DNA of 64,000 nucleotides from Tremella fuciformis (taxonomy: Eukaryota; Basidiomycota; Tremellomycetes; Tremellales; Tremellaceae). This document shows positions 20,678 to 30,146 of the stretch, piece by piece. The notes beneath the pieces are model-generated. The model worked only from the letters and a program-made list of their open reading frames with translations, was not told where the DNA came from and made no database searches. The translations under genes were made by a program, and so were the position numbers. Position 1 is the stretch's first letter; every line of letters begins with the position of its first letter. The stretch is from NCBI GenBank assembly GCA_032768795.1, contig CP136493.1, forward strand, positions 2,046,001 to 2,110,000, written 5' to 3'.

Positions 20678-21912
20678 CGTTCCGGCTCCCATCGCTCTCA
20701 ATCTCAATTCTTTCCCCCTGCCATGTTATCCCTGTCCCCCTCCCTTTCACACCCTGTGCCCCCTCCCCCTCTTCAAGGACTAGTTCTAGATCATCTCTGG
20801 GCATCCCTTCACACGTTTCTGCAGAGTCGTCAACCCCCAGTTGTTTCCGTATATCATCATATCACTCATATCGCTCTCTGGACTCAAATCTGGCTAACAA
20901 ATGTCCTGATGCATTCAGCCCGTTTTTCCATGTCACTTCGCAGCAGGAAGCTCCGCAGATATGAGGCGAGGAGAAGGGGCAGGTGAGTGGGGCGCGGTGC
21001 ACCTCTGCTCTGGCACCTGCGTCCAAGAGTGGGAGAATGGCCGGTCGCGTCGCGTCAATGGGAAGCGGTGACGCCTATATCCGAAGTCTAGGTCTGCGCC
21101 TTGCAGGTCCGAGGTCATAGACCTGTTCTCAGAAGCTTACCGACCCGTCTTCCAGACGCAGTGGAGCCTGCCACTTCAAGGCTGCCGAAGCTGAGCCCAG
21201 TGGGGCATGCTTTGTGTGCACTCTTTCTGTCAGCTGCCCACCTGTATCGCAACGTCCGTCCTTGTGCTCACTATGTTCTCGGGTGCTGCCGCACTTCGAT
21301 TGCATGCGCCCCCGTATGAAATCCTCGGGAACAAGATGCTTCCCCTCTCAGACTCACCCACAATCCACTGCGGAAACGGAGCATTGGAAGACAGGCGAGT
21401 CGTTCAACACTCAAAAGCCCGATGCTCACCGAGCTTCGGCCTGAATGTAACACAACTGTCCACGAAATGACTTTGATTGCTGTTTGCCGAAAAGGGCCAA
21501 GTGCACGAGACGCGTGGAGCTGTACAAAGGTCCGGAAAGCGAAGGCAGTATCTCTCCGTCTCTCGGGCGAAGCGCCTCTCTCACTCTTTTGCCAGAACTC
21601 TTACGTGTAAGAAGTCAATGCCCCCCTTTCCGCAAGAGTGGGGCATCCTCAGGCTGATACGGGTCGGAGACGCTGCACAGTCACCTCCTTTCAAGTCATC
21701 CAATCTCCCAATGGAGGGGAGGGCCGCCCCGTGCTCATAGTGGTGCAGCGACATGCATACAGTGTATATAATGCGCATGGTCAGCCAACATCCCCAGTTT
21801 GCTTTCGAACCGGGATTACGTTTTTCAGTCGACCCGCCCGGCCCCGAAAACATCCATCGAGACACCCTGCCCCCTAATCAGTCTCTGAGCAACTAGCTAT
21901 ACTTGCCCCCCC
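20678..21912. other. 1.2-kb region without a supportable gene
   Basis: It contains a pyrimidine-rich stretch after B1 (about 20700-20780) and short overlapping frames only. Confidence 0.5.
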
Positions 21913-22692
21913 ATGACCTCGCTGAGCAGCAGTCCAAAGCTGGGCTCTGACTCACATGAGAGGAGTCGCTCGTCCATCTCGATCGACTCAGACCCTAACC
22001 CGTCCAACGATATGTATGATACAGTCGAGGTTTCGTGTCCACGACTTCCTCAGGCAAGCCACAATGTGGAGGACATCTCGTCTTTCGGTGACGCCTCGCT
22101 TCCACGCAGCACACTTGTCGGAGATGTGACCCCTGCTCCCGCCTCAGCGGATGGGTCCGACAGCCACCACTCGAGCAACTCCAGCTCCTCGCTCCGGCAT
22201 CAAGTCGAAAAGTATATCGAAGCTCACAACTCTCACTACGACCAAGAGAGCATTCAGTGGATGAGCTCTACCCAAACCTACAGACGGCGCTCGAGACCAA
22301 TTTCACCTGGGTATCAAGAGCTGCTTCAACGCGCCTTTGATGAACACAGCCCGGTCCGCTATGAACCCCCGTCACCTACCTACGAATATGTCAAAGAGTT
22401 CTTTGACGAAGAGGGTGTTGCATCCGTACTGCAGGCCGCCATGGATCCTCAGGTTCGCGCCGATCCTCGCTTCAAAAGGTACTTAGAGGAGAGGTCAATC
22501 GAGATGCAGTGGTTGGACGACGGGCGGGGAGGACGCTTTTTTCAGGTTCCCAAGTCGAGAGAGCCCACAGCGTGGACCAATGAGGGGAGTGACGGGAACG
22601 GCCATCACACAGATGACGAGGACGAGCCTTGCGCCACATCTTCGGACGATGGACCGACTCAATCAGACTGGGCTTCGGAGTGGTATCAATAG
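21913..22692 (+). CDS. Ser/Asp-rich hypothetical protein
   Basis: This single-exon frame of 259 residues begins at the ATG after a C-rich leader. The N-terminal ~95 residues are Ser-rich and probably disordered (SSPKLGSDSHERSRSSISID, later HHSSNSSSSLRHQ). A predicted structured middle follows, with EKYIEAHNSHYDQESIQWM, TYEYVKEFFDEEGVASVLQA and RFKRYLEERSIEMQWLDDG, which look like short helices. The tail is acidic (HHTDDEDEPCATSSDDG). No signal peptide, membrane span or known domain was recognised, and it does not belong to families A, B or C. Its uninterrupted length and biased composition support it being real. Confidence 0.6.
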   Translation: MTSLSSSPKLGSDSHERSRSSISIDSDPNPSNDMYDTVEVSCPRLPQASHNVEDISSFGDASLPRSTLVGDVTPAPASADGSDSHHSSNSSSSLRHQVEKYIEAHNSHYDQESIQWMSSTQTYRRRSRPISPGYQELLQRAFDEHSPVRYEPPSPTYEYVKEFFDEEGVASVLQAAMDPQVRADPRFKRYLEERSIEMQWLDDGRGGRFFQVPKSREPTAWTNEGSDGNGHHTDDEDEPCATSSDDGPTQSDWASEWYQ

Positions 22693-23463
22693 GCGGGGGA
22701 ATACCCATGTTAAGATCTCTACACTGGGCCTACGTTCGAGACTCGGACCGCCAAACGTAGCATGCTCTAGTCCAACCGCTCCATGAGAATCACGGCCTAG
22801 TGATTGCGTTTCAAGGCTTACGAGCCCCCTACTGCTGTCGATGGTCTGTACTGTAACGCCGAAAGCAGCTGTTGAGGTGTGGAGTGCTTCATCTGTCCCC
22901 TTGGCACTCTCAGGCGCCTACCGCTAGTATCGCCGAGGCTTCGTCGATTCCCTCACAGAATCGACTGGTCCCAAGGAAAGGGGCGTTGCCTGTCCTTGCC
23001 TACTCGCTCAGGGCTAACGACTTCTGATGCGGACTTATCTCTTGGGCACCCCTTCACCCATCACTCCGTTTTGAAGTACACCTTCATCACAGGGGGACTG
23101 TCCTATTATTTTCGGTATTCCGGCAGGACCACTGCGTACGCACGGGAGCCCAATTCCGGTGCGGCAGAAGACTCAGGGCTTTGGGTCACCACCAGAGGTG
23201 TTTCAGGCTCATAAGTATAAGGATCCCCTCTGTCAACGGAGGCAGCCGCGAAAAGTTTTCGAAGGCAAGATGCGACGAGCTGTTTGCAAGTCTATTTCCT
23301 TTGTTCATCTGCACTCGCCTTGTCCCCGTAGCCTCAGCCCTCTCCCTAGTTCCTTCGATGGGCTCAGAGCGGGTATAAGTGCGTGCAACCGCACCCTGTC
23401 GGGCACCACACCAGTTTGCACTCTTCCAACTAACACTGCGGCCTCACAGTCGCTGCGCACCCC
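22693..23463. other. 0.77-kb intergenic region
   Basis: No gene is supported. It must contain the B2 promoter. Confidence 0.5.
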
Positions 23464-24147
23464 ATGTCTCAGTCAGATACAACGCGCGACGCTGGACACA
23501 CCGCACTACCAGAAGATGAGCGATTCTATGACGATCTACTGTCGCCGACGTGGGCAACGGCTTATGACACCGATGGGAATCAGATGAAGATGACACTGCA
23601 CGACGACCAGACCAGACTGGATTTCTTGTACTTCGATGTCGACTTTGCGACCTGGTCCAGGGTGGCTATCACCCTTGCTGACCAGTCTGGCTCCGCCACT
23701 CAAGGGTTCGAGTCATTCGTGAGCCTCTTCATGTTCACAATGAAAGAATCAGACTGGACCTTGACCCGCCTGAACGCAAACGAGGTTGGATCTCTGCAGG
23801 TCGCCAATGACGAGGAGAAAATGATGCTCGAACACGACGTTCGCAGGCTCACAACAATGTCGAAGAGGGGACTGACATCGATCTGGAGGCATTTTGTCAC
23901 TGGAAGAATTCGCCTTATACACTTGGACGACGACGGGAAGAACACCACAGTAATAGAACATGGTCGTATGTCCTGTGATGAGCCCCTGTCTTGGCTTACC
24001 TGTACCAGCAAACAAGGTGGATGGGGAGGCTGGTGCAACAATCATAGGGTCAGGGCATATGCCAGGTGGGGCGATATTTATCAACGAGGTCTGCACAGTG
24101 GTTTGATTACACCCGCTTTCAGTGAGTCATCGTCTGCAGGCACATAG
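23464..24147 (+). CDS. Family B copy 2, unknown function (C-terminal GGWGGWxxxH)
   Basis: This single-exon copy has 227 residues. The family order is well kept: ATAYDTDGNQMKMTLHDD, then RLDFLYFDVDFATWSRVAIT, the block ESFVSLFMFTMKESDW, an acidic helical insert (ANDEEKMMLEHDVRRL), the basic strand SIWRHFVTGRIRLIHLDDDG, then TVIEHGRMS, and the signature QGGWGGWCNNHRV. The WRHxxxGRxRLIxL block is shared almost exactly with B1, and the GGWGGW signature with B3. No targeting signal is visible. The gene is flanked by empty regions on both sides, so no operon-like or partner context helps with function. Confidence 0.72.
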   Translation: MSQSDTTRDAGHTALPEDERFYDDLLSPTWATAYDTDGNQMKMTLHDDQTRLDFLYFDVDFATWSRVAITLADQSGSATQGFESFVSLFMFTMKESDWTLTRLNANEVGSLQVANDEEKMMLEHDVRRLTTMSKRGLTSIWRHFVTGRIRLIHLDDDGKNTTVIEHGRMSCDEPLSWLTCTSKQGGWGGWCNNHRVRAYARWGDIYQRGLHSGLITPAFSESSSAGT

Positions 24148-25147
24148 GCAATCACTGCATGGATCTTATCCTGGGCGATTTGCTCGAGGATTCGTGATGC
24201 ATTTGTTGGCAGCATGAACTTGCCGCGCGAGCAGAAAGAATACTATCATAAAGCCCATACAATTTCTTGAATTCGACGTCTGGGGTAACACACATGTCAC
24301 AGCAAAGGTAATGGACGCTGGCATCTTCGACCCAAAACAGCGAGAAGCTTCAGCATGTCCAGATTCACGATAGTACATGCTGACAAACCGGACTCGACGC
24401 AGGGCGCTGGGTCACCCGGTGCCGATTCCGTGTGCCAGATCCCCTTGGTCCGAATCCTCTCGTGAAGGCGCATGTCACCCTCGGCCTGATCCGCAGAAGG
24501 ATGTTTGTGGGATCAGGCCCCGTGGTCCGCGCTGGCCGCTCAAATGAATGAGTGAGCCTTCAGACGGCCTTCATGGTGTATTTTGACGTCCTACAAGGGA
24601 TATGAAGAACGAAAAGATCAAGAGACGCGCATACCGAGGGAGAAGGCGAAAGAGGTGAAGGAAACGATCCCCCCCGCGGGGGGGGGGGGGGGGGGGGGGG
24701 GGGGCTGCGAGCGCACGGACCGCCACATTGCCAATTCAAGGTCCTACAAGTATGGAGCGTCGTGTACGTGTACGCTCCTGCTACGTCCCATGTGAATCTT
24801 CCCTGCAACTAGTCCTCGTTCTTTGTGGAGAAGAAATTTCCATCCGGGAGTGCTCTGCCCAGTCGCCCTGCTCGGCGTACCACTAGCAAGAAAGTGCACG
24901 GATAGACACTGTGCGGTCGACCACATGATCAATGACGCTGACTCCGCATGAATGGCTCTTACGTCTGCCCAAGCTGGGCTGATGAACTCCGGGAATCAGA
25001 TTGCTGGTCGTTCTTGATCATTTCTACCAGTATAAGGGATGCATGGAACAGCTGTACACTATTGTAGACGGCGTCAGTGGAATCATGGGTCGTGGAAACA
25101 CCTTGCCCCGTTCACTGGCTGCCCTTTCCAAGTTCAGATACATCCTC
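24148..25147. other. 1.0-kb region without a supportable gene, containing a long G run
   Basis: Short frames occur on both strands. A 29-base G homopolymer lies at 24678-24706. Confidence 0.5.
24678..24706 (+). repeat. G29 homopolymer preceded by a C7 run
   Basis: A run of C, then GCGGG, continues into 29 consecutive G. The C and G tracts could pair as a short hairpin, and the G tract alone could form a G-quadruplex. The exact length is likely to be assembly-sensitive. Confidence 0.85.
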
Positions 25148-25751
25148 CTAGAAGAGTTCATGAGCAAGTTGACCGAGCTCACGATTCTTCTTCGCGATAT
25201 CATCCGCCTGGTGCACGCCAACGGTGAAGCAGAACGATGCTCAAGGCCGTGAGGAACCACCGTCCACGCACTAAATCGGAGTCGCGCAGTCTATTGGCTT
25301 CGTGCTTCTCGTTCCGTCCTTCGTGCTCTTCTTGAACAGCCCGGGCCGATAAATGCCTTCCCGCAGTCACATACTTGCTGATGTTACTCGGGCGAATACC
25401 TGGTTCTCCCCCGTGAAGAAGAAGCTCTTTTATATCAGCACCGCACCGACTGCACCAATAGGTCTTACCGCTCAGCGTGTCCACTACTGCCGTACATGCC
25501 TCGAAGTAGGCCTCATGTGCCGCCAGGTGGAGCCCATGCTCCGAAGATGAGAGGTCAGTGAGTCTACGACGCCCAAGGGTCTCAGGACTGAACCAGTCGT
25601 TCGTGAGTTGCAGCTTTCGAAACGTCAATCCCCTGTCGGTAGCGCAGCGAAAAGGGCGCGATGCTCGCAAGAACGTCAGTTGACCCTCCTCAAACATCCT
25701 CAACACCTGTTCGCTTTCCGTGCGGGCATGGAAACGCTGTGCGTGCGCCAT
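25148..25751 (-). CDS. Hypothetical protein with a CxxC pair and coiled-coil tail
   Basis: Exon 1 (25272-25751) begins MAHAQRFHARTESEQ. A 64-nt intron with donor GTGCGT is followed by a short exon (25148-25207). Together they give 179 residues in phase. Features seen are an N-terminal helical region, DLSSSEHGLHLAAHEAY, a possible zinc-binding pair in TYWCSRCGADIKEL, and a charged helical C-terminus (EEHEGRNEKHEANRL continuing into ADDIAKKNRELGQLAHELF). The continuity of charged helix across the intron supports the splice choice. Reading through instead would end the protein 15 residues after the donor with a hydrophobic tail. No family was recognised. A plus-strand frame overlaps exon 2 (25001-25252). 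Confidence 0.5.
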
Positions 25752-26379
25752 CACATCAGATCGTCCTTTCCAAAGTGGGTTAGAGTCTCATTCGTGGTCT
25801 CAGCCAAGGGAAGACGTGGACCGCTCATCATCTTTCGTCAGCTGCGGGCCCAGGCAATGACTGTTGGCGTTGGCAAGATTATCGTCTGGAATCCGCACGG
25901 AGGCTAGCGAGGTGATTTCGCCCTGTGCTGTGTGCGCGAAATGTCTAGGGGATATTTCTTACGCAACAGACAAGGGCTTCGCCTTCGCATTTCTGACCCA
26001 CTCTGACCTTTCTCCCCAACGAATGCCTTCCACTGAGAAACGAAGTATAGCTCCTTGAAACAATGAGCGCCCGAAAGGGTCAGCATCGCGCCCTTCTGGG
26101 AAGGCCTCATAGGCCGAGCACAAAGGTTACTCGACTAGAGTCTATCTGAATGAGCCGTTTCGCTTCTTAGCTTGAGCGCGCTTCAGGCCGAGTGCCGCTC
26201 GACTGAAGGCCTGAGCTCCTATATCTGCATAGGACAAAGGGCCGCGAAGCACATTGCTTTGTCAGCTGTGGGCTTATTTGTAGCTCTTAAGACTGTCTTG
26301 CCACTCAGGGCCTTACGCATTCAAGCGCATACCAGACTCCCGATCCATATCCGGAACCTTCCCAGGCATCTGTTCAAGC
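25752..26379. other. 0.6-kb intergenic region
   Basis: No gene is supported. The promoter of B3 is expected here. Confidence 0.5.
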
Positions 26380-27009
26380 ATGTCCGTGAGAGACCCCCCA
26401 AATTGTTCTCGATCAGGAGCGTTCGACGTCAACGGTCGGTCGATCGATTTGACCGTTCATGATGACAACACAGGTTGGGATCTGATGGGACAGCCCGTAA
26501 CGAGCGCGTACTGGAACAGAATGACTCTCATCTTGGATGCAACAAGGGCACAGGAGCACACCGGCTGCATAAGCTTTCACAAGCTCAAAGACTTCACTGA
26601 AAGACATAAAAAGTGGAAGACAATCGAGAAGACGCCTGCGATCATCAGGGAAGGGGCGCTGAGGCTTCCCACTTCTTTGGACGAACTAGATTTCATAAGC
26701 AAGACCCTCACTGATGCCAAAGCCCTTGAATCAACTTGGACCTTCCAAAATGTGGAAACCGACCGCTTGCGCTTCATCCATCTCGGCGAGAATCCCTTTG
26801 TGGTAGAGAGTGGCAAGCTGGGGGGAAGTAACTATCATACGAACTGGCTTTGCGCTCACGAGAATCAGGGCGGCTGGGGTGGTTGGACTAGGGATCATCG
26901 GCTTCAAGTGGACTACACGCTCGAGCCCCATGGTGAGGTCCTAAGCACTCCTCTTGTCTGGGTTCAGATACGAGACAACCTGTTTGCATCTCGTCAGCGA
27001 TCGGACTGA
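26380..27009 (+). CDS. Family B copy 3, unknown function (C-terminal GGWGGWxxxH)
   Basis: This single-exon copy has 209 residues. Landmarks in family order are SGAFDVNGRSIDLTVHDDN with GWDLMGQPV, the strand YWNRMTLILDATRA, ISFHKLKDFTERHKKW (equivalent to the SFVSLxxFT block), a Leu-rich helical middle (LDELDFISKTLTDAKAL), STWTFQNVETDRLRFIHLGE, PFVVESGKL and the signature QGGWGGWTRDHRL. In place of the WRH of B1 and B2 it has STWTF before the basic RLRFIHL strand. The tail after the signature is variable in the family. No signal peptide or membrane segment is seen. Confidence 0.72.
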   Translation: MSVRDPPNCSRSGAFDVNGRSIDLTVHDDNTGWDLMGQPVTSAYWNRMTLILDATRAQEHTGCISFHKLKDFTERHKKWKTIEKTPAIIREGALRLPTSLDELDFISKTLTDAKALESTWTFQNVETDRLRFIHLGENPFVVESGKLGGSNYHTNWLCAHENQGGWGGWTRDHRLQVDYTLEPHGEVLSTPLVWVQIRDNLFASRQRSD

Positions 27010-27679
27010 TCTTGCAAGACGGCCGACACCATTCAACATATTTTCTCGGCAGCCAAGCTTCCATAACTTCTATGCACTAGAATGATGATATTATCCGGAC
27101 GGTTCTAGTGCGACCTGAGAGTACTCGTCGATGCCACTGGCATGGATGCGACTACGAGCTCTCATCACCGCCAGTTCACATTCGTATCAATGTTGGCGAC
27201 GATTGCATACACTGCGGGACGTGGTCTCGAAAGGATATTTGAACAGATTCATCTTGCTGGGGGCGGCTACATAAGATTTATTCTGCCGCCCTCTATCCGT
27301 GTAAGAAAGGGAAATGGCGCGCATGGCAGAAGGCTCGGCGAAGGGAGACAGGGCAACGACCGCCGCCTCTCAAGCGGAGGTCCGATTTCTGTTGTATGGC
27401 TCAGGCGTCTGCTATTTTACGCGCGCTGTGCACATCTTCTTAACAAGTGGACGAGGTGTGGGACAACCCTTAACGTGCCCTACAAACCTCTTGAGCGGCG
27501 CCTGACAGTGGTGAGCATGGTATAGAATACCAGAAATGTCATAAAACATCATATAGTTCGTAGCCAGGTTGTGAGTGGACTGGCCCTCCTCGCAGACTTG
27601 CACGGAAGCTGGTACGAATCCTGGGGCAGGGCACACGGGTCAACGGCGTTGACAAAACAATACCTGAGGGACCACTCCA
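27010..27679. other. 0.67-kb intergenic region between convergent B3 and the next gene
   Basis: No gene is supported. Confidence 0.5.
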
Positions 27680-28549
27680 TCACTCAGCCGCAGACCCAGT
27701 CATGATGGTGTCGCAACCCAAAGTGCAACCAGAATTCAGCCCCAGGGTAGCGGAGGACTCGAGAGAAGTCGGGTATCTGGAGCCATTGGTCAGGCTGGGC
27801 TTGGGTTTCGACTTGCCAAACCGTGACATGATGTAATCAGCGAGATTGAGGCACTTTGCCGCCGACAGGAGCTCTAAGCTTTTGAGCTTGTCGACTTCTC
27901 TCAGAGTCTCTGGGAGAATCTGCGTGATGGGTGCACCCATATCCAGCTCGAGACTAGATGCAGCGCGTCCGAAAACAACGCTGGCTTCCGCATAATTGCT
28001 AACCAGGGTATATTCGCGATCAGCCGTGCTTATGGCGCCGCGTCGCTCAGCTTAATGTCAGCCTCGAGTCTAAGCTGATGTGGGATGATCCTGTCAGTTC
28101 CCATGGCGCAACCGGACATTCGGAAAGAAATTACTAACGGGTGACATCCTTCAAAGTCTCGTCGACCTGTCTCATCCATTCATCGACCTCATCAGTCTCG
28201 TCTAAGGTCACCCGTTGACCCGTGACCTTCTCGTAGAGGGCTGCGCGATCGTGGTCCTCTTGGCGCCTCTTCATTCCGATTGATCTCATCTCTGAACCCA
28301 TTCAGCTACTCAATCGTATCAAGGTGTCGTCTCACCCATCAGTGTGTCCCAGACGATAGCGCCCGAGTCTGGATAGATGTCCGAGGCCAAAATAGAATCA
28401 CCGTCGCACTCTCGCTGACGGAGACGCCGGACAGCGCGACTAGCGACAACGGGCCAGTTGGGCCTTGTCTTGGAGTCCTCCAGCAGCTTCTCGATCCTCT
28501 TGAGCTCCTCGAGTCTTTTCTCACTGACGGACTGGTCTGTCTCTGACAT
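27680..28549 (-). CDS. Hypothetical protein, three exons
   Basis: Exons 28336-28549, 28139-28291 and 27680-28050 join in phase to 245 residues. The introns are 44 nt (donor GTGAGA) and 88 nt (donor GTTAGT, acceptor TTAAG). The N-terminus is charged and helical (SVSEKRLEELKRIEKLLED). The middle contains KRRQEDHDRAALYEKV and DETDEVDEWMRQVDET. The third exon holds NYAEASVVFGRAAS and LPETLREVDKLKSLELLSA, followed by a Ser/Gly-rich tail. The exon-3 helical segment contains regularly spaced Leu. No known domain was recognised, and it is not related to families B or C. The continuity of helical, protein-like sequence over both junctions is the main support. Confidence 0.6.
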
Positions 28550-29360
28550 GAAGAATAGCAGCTTGTTTAACGGGCGCAAAGTTAGGAAAGAGTGGGTATG
28601 AGTGGCTCGATGGCCACTAATCTGTCCGGTAGGGAGTCGCATATATACCACAGCACACAACAGTCCACACCATGGTCTCGACGTCTGCTGAGAATACGTC
28701 ACAGTCTAGACCTTGCGGGCATCGACGACATTGTTTAGCGTTGCATCGTCCTGCATCATCAGTCCCCCTCAGCTCGAGGTCAGAATGGGTCGCTTGGGTC
28801 TTCTTGCCTGTACAGTCTTGGTAGTCATTACAGACCGTAGCGAATGACGCCTATTGAGGGTCATGGTCGTCCAAGAGTCACGGTGCAGACTCGTGTCAGA
28901 CCAGCGAATGGATGAGTCATCGATAGAACGAAAATGATGCGTATTGCTCTGACCGCTGATGCTCTTGGAATCCAAGCAGCCCGTCAGAGTTTTGTCAGGC
29001 TTGACCGAGGTTTCTCCACGTAATTGTAGCGCCTCGCTCCTCACGAATACACTATGCGAGCGCAATGACGAGCGCAGTCGGAGTGGCGGGGTCTAGTTTT
29101 GGCGGGGATGTTGTGGCGCCGACATTCAAAAAGGACTGTCTCTCCGCAACGGTGATGATTGCGACTTGGGGTCTCTCCTGGAGTCACAAGAGGGACTCGA
29201 CTCTAGGTTGGACTTCGTCATTGGGAGTCGCACTCCAGGCATTCATGCATATAAAATGCTCATGCGCGGCCTCATTTCATCCTTGTGCTCTAATCAAATT
29301 CAGCTTCACAGCCGACTTGACGGATTATCACGATTTTGACTCTACAACCCAAGCGTCCTC
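28550..29360. other. 0.8-kb divergent intergenic region
   Basis: No gene is supported. A minus-strand frame at 28769-29065 contains DSWTTMTLNRR, faintly like the N-terminal strand of family B, but nothing else of the family is present. Confidence 0.4.
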
Positions 29361-29963
29361 ATGTCCCTGCCCCTCGGCTCCCATGCCAACCCTACCGAAC
29401 GTAACGGCTACAAGTCCGTGACCATTGCCGAGACAGGACGTCAGGCGCTCGTACAAATCAAGGATCAGGCAACCGGTATCGATCTTTTGGACGCGAGATT
29501 TCAAATTGCGGAATGGAACGAGATTACCGTCATCGCCAAGACGGCAGAGTCACACGTCGCTCAACAGAGCATCCGACGCCTGGCAGATTACACCAGCAGG
29601 CAGCCCGACTGGTCGTATCATGAGCCCGATAGCGTCAAGCGCAGACGCTCGGAGGGCGCAGACCCTTCGAAACGGTCCGCAACAGAACAGTCTGAGGGGC
29701 AGACACGTCAATATTGGTCTCTGTCGGGTCCCAAGAGAACGCGGAAGTTCTACTGGAGCCGCGACGAGGCAAAGTTTGTCGAATACGGCGGGTCGAACTT
29801 GGCTGTGCTTAGCTGGCTGCGGAAGACACCCGAGGACGGTGGCTGGCAAGGGTGGTCCTTCGATCACGACATTGAGGCAAGGATGCGGGAGGGAAAGGCT
29901 TGCAAGACGGTCAGCTTGAAGCCGAAGCTGCGGTTCCTTACGGACACCTCTCCGCCCGCATGA
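29361..29963 (+). CDS. Family B copy 4, unknown function (C-terminal GGWQGWxxxH)
   Basis: This single-exon copy has 200 residues and is the most diverged member. Family landmarks are SVTIAETGRQALVQIKDQ with GIDLLDARF, the strand EWNEITVIAKTAES, QSIRRLADYTSRQPDW, a shorter basic middle (SVKRRRSEGADPSKRSATEQ) resembling a nuclear-localisation stretch, QYWSLSGPKRTRKFYWSRDE in place of the usual WRHxxxGRxRL strand, KFVEYGGSN and the signature DGGWQGWSFDHDI. The bipartite basic middle is absent from B1-B3. All four B genes are on the plus strand, 3-4 kb apart, with unrelated genes between. Confidence 0.7.
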   Translation: MSLPLGSHANPTERNGYKSVTIAETGRQALVQIKDQATGIDLLDARFQIAEWNEITVIAKTAESHVAQQSIRRLADYTSRQPDWSYHEPDSVKRRRSEGADPSKRSATEQSEGQTRQYWSLSGPKRTRKFYWSRDEAKFVEYGGSNLAVLSWLRKTPEDGGWQGWSFDHDIEARMREGKACKTVSLKPKLRFLTDTSPPA

Positions 29964-30146
29964 TCCTTCACACCTCTTTCCTAGCCCATACTTCATCGTT
30001 GGGCTTCCGAAGGTGGAGTAATAAGGTAAGTGCGCCTTCCTGTAAACACAGAGCAGCTGTGACCTTTCTTGTCGACTTGCTTCGCCAGTCATCCGGATTT
30101 CAATTTCCGTTGTTCTGATTTGTGCCTTTTTCCTGTCTATATGCAT

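Noticed and set aside
25001..25252. Helical-looking plus-strand frame opposite the CxxC/coiled-coil gene
   Set aside because: It has no ATG near its beginning and overlaps the spliced minus-strand exon; one of the two must be wrong, and the minus-strand model has better splice support.
28769..29065. Possible remnant of a fifth B-family gene on the minus strand
   Set aside because: Only a short WTTMTL-like segment resembles the family; the terminal GGWxGW signature is absent.
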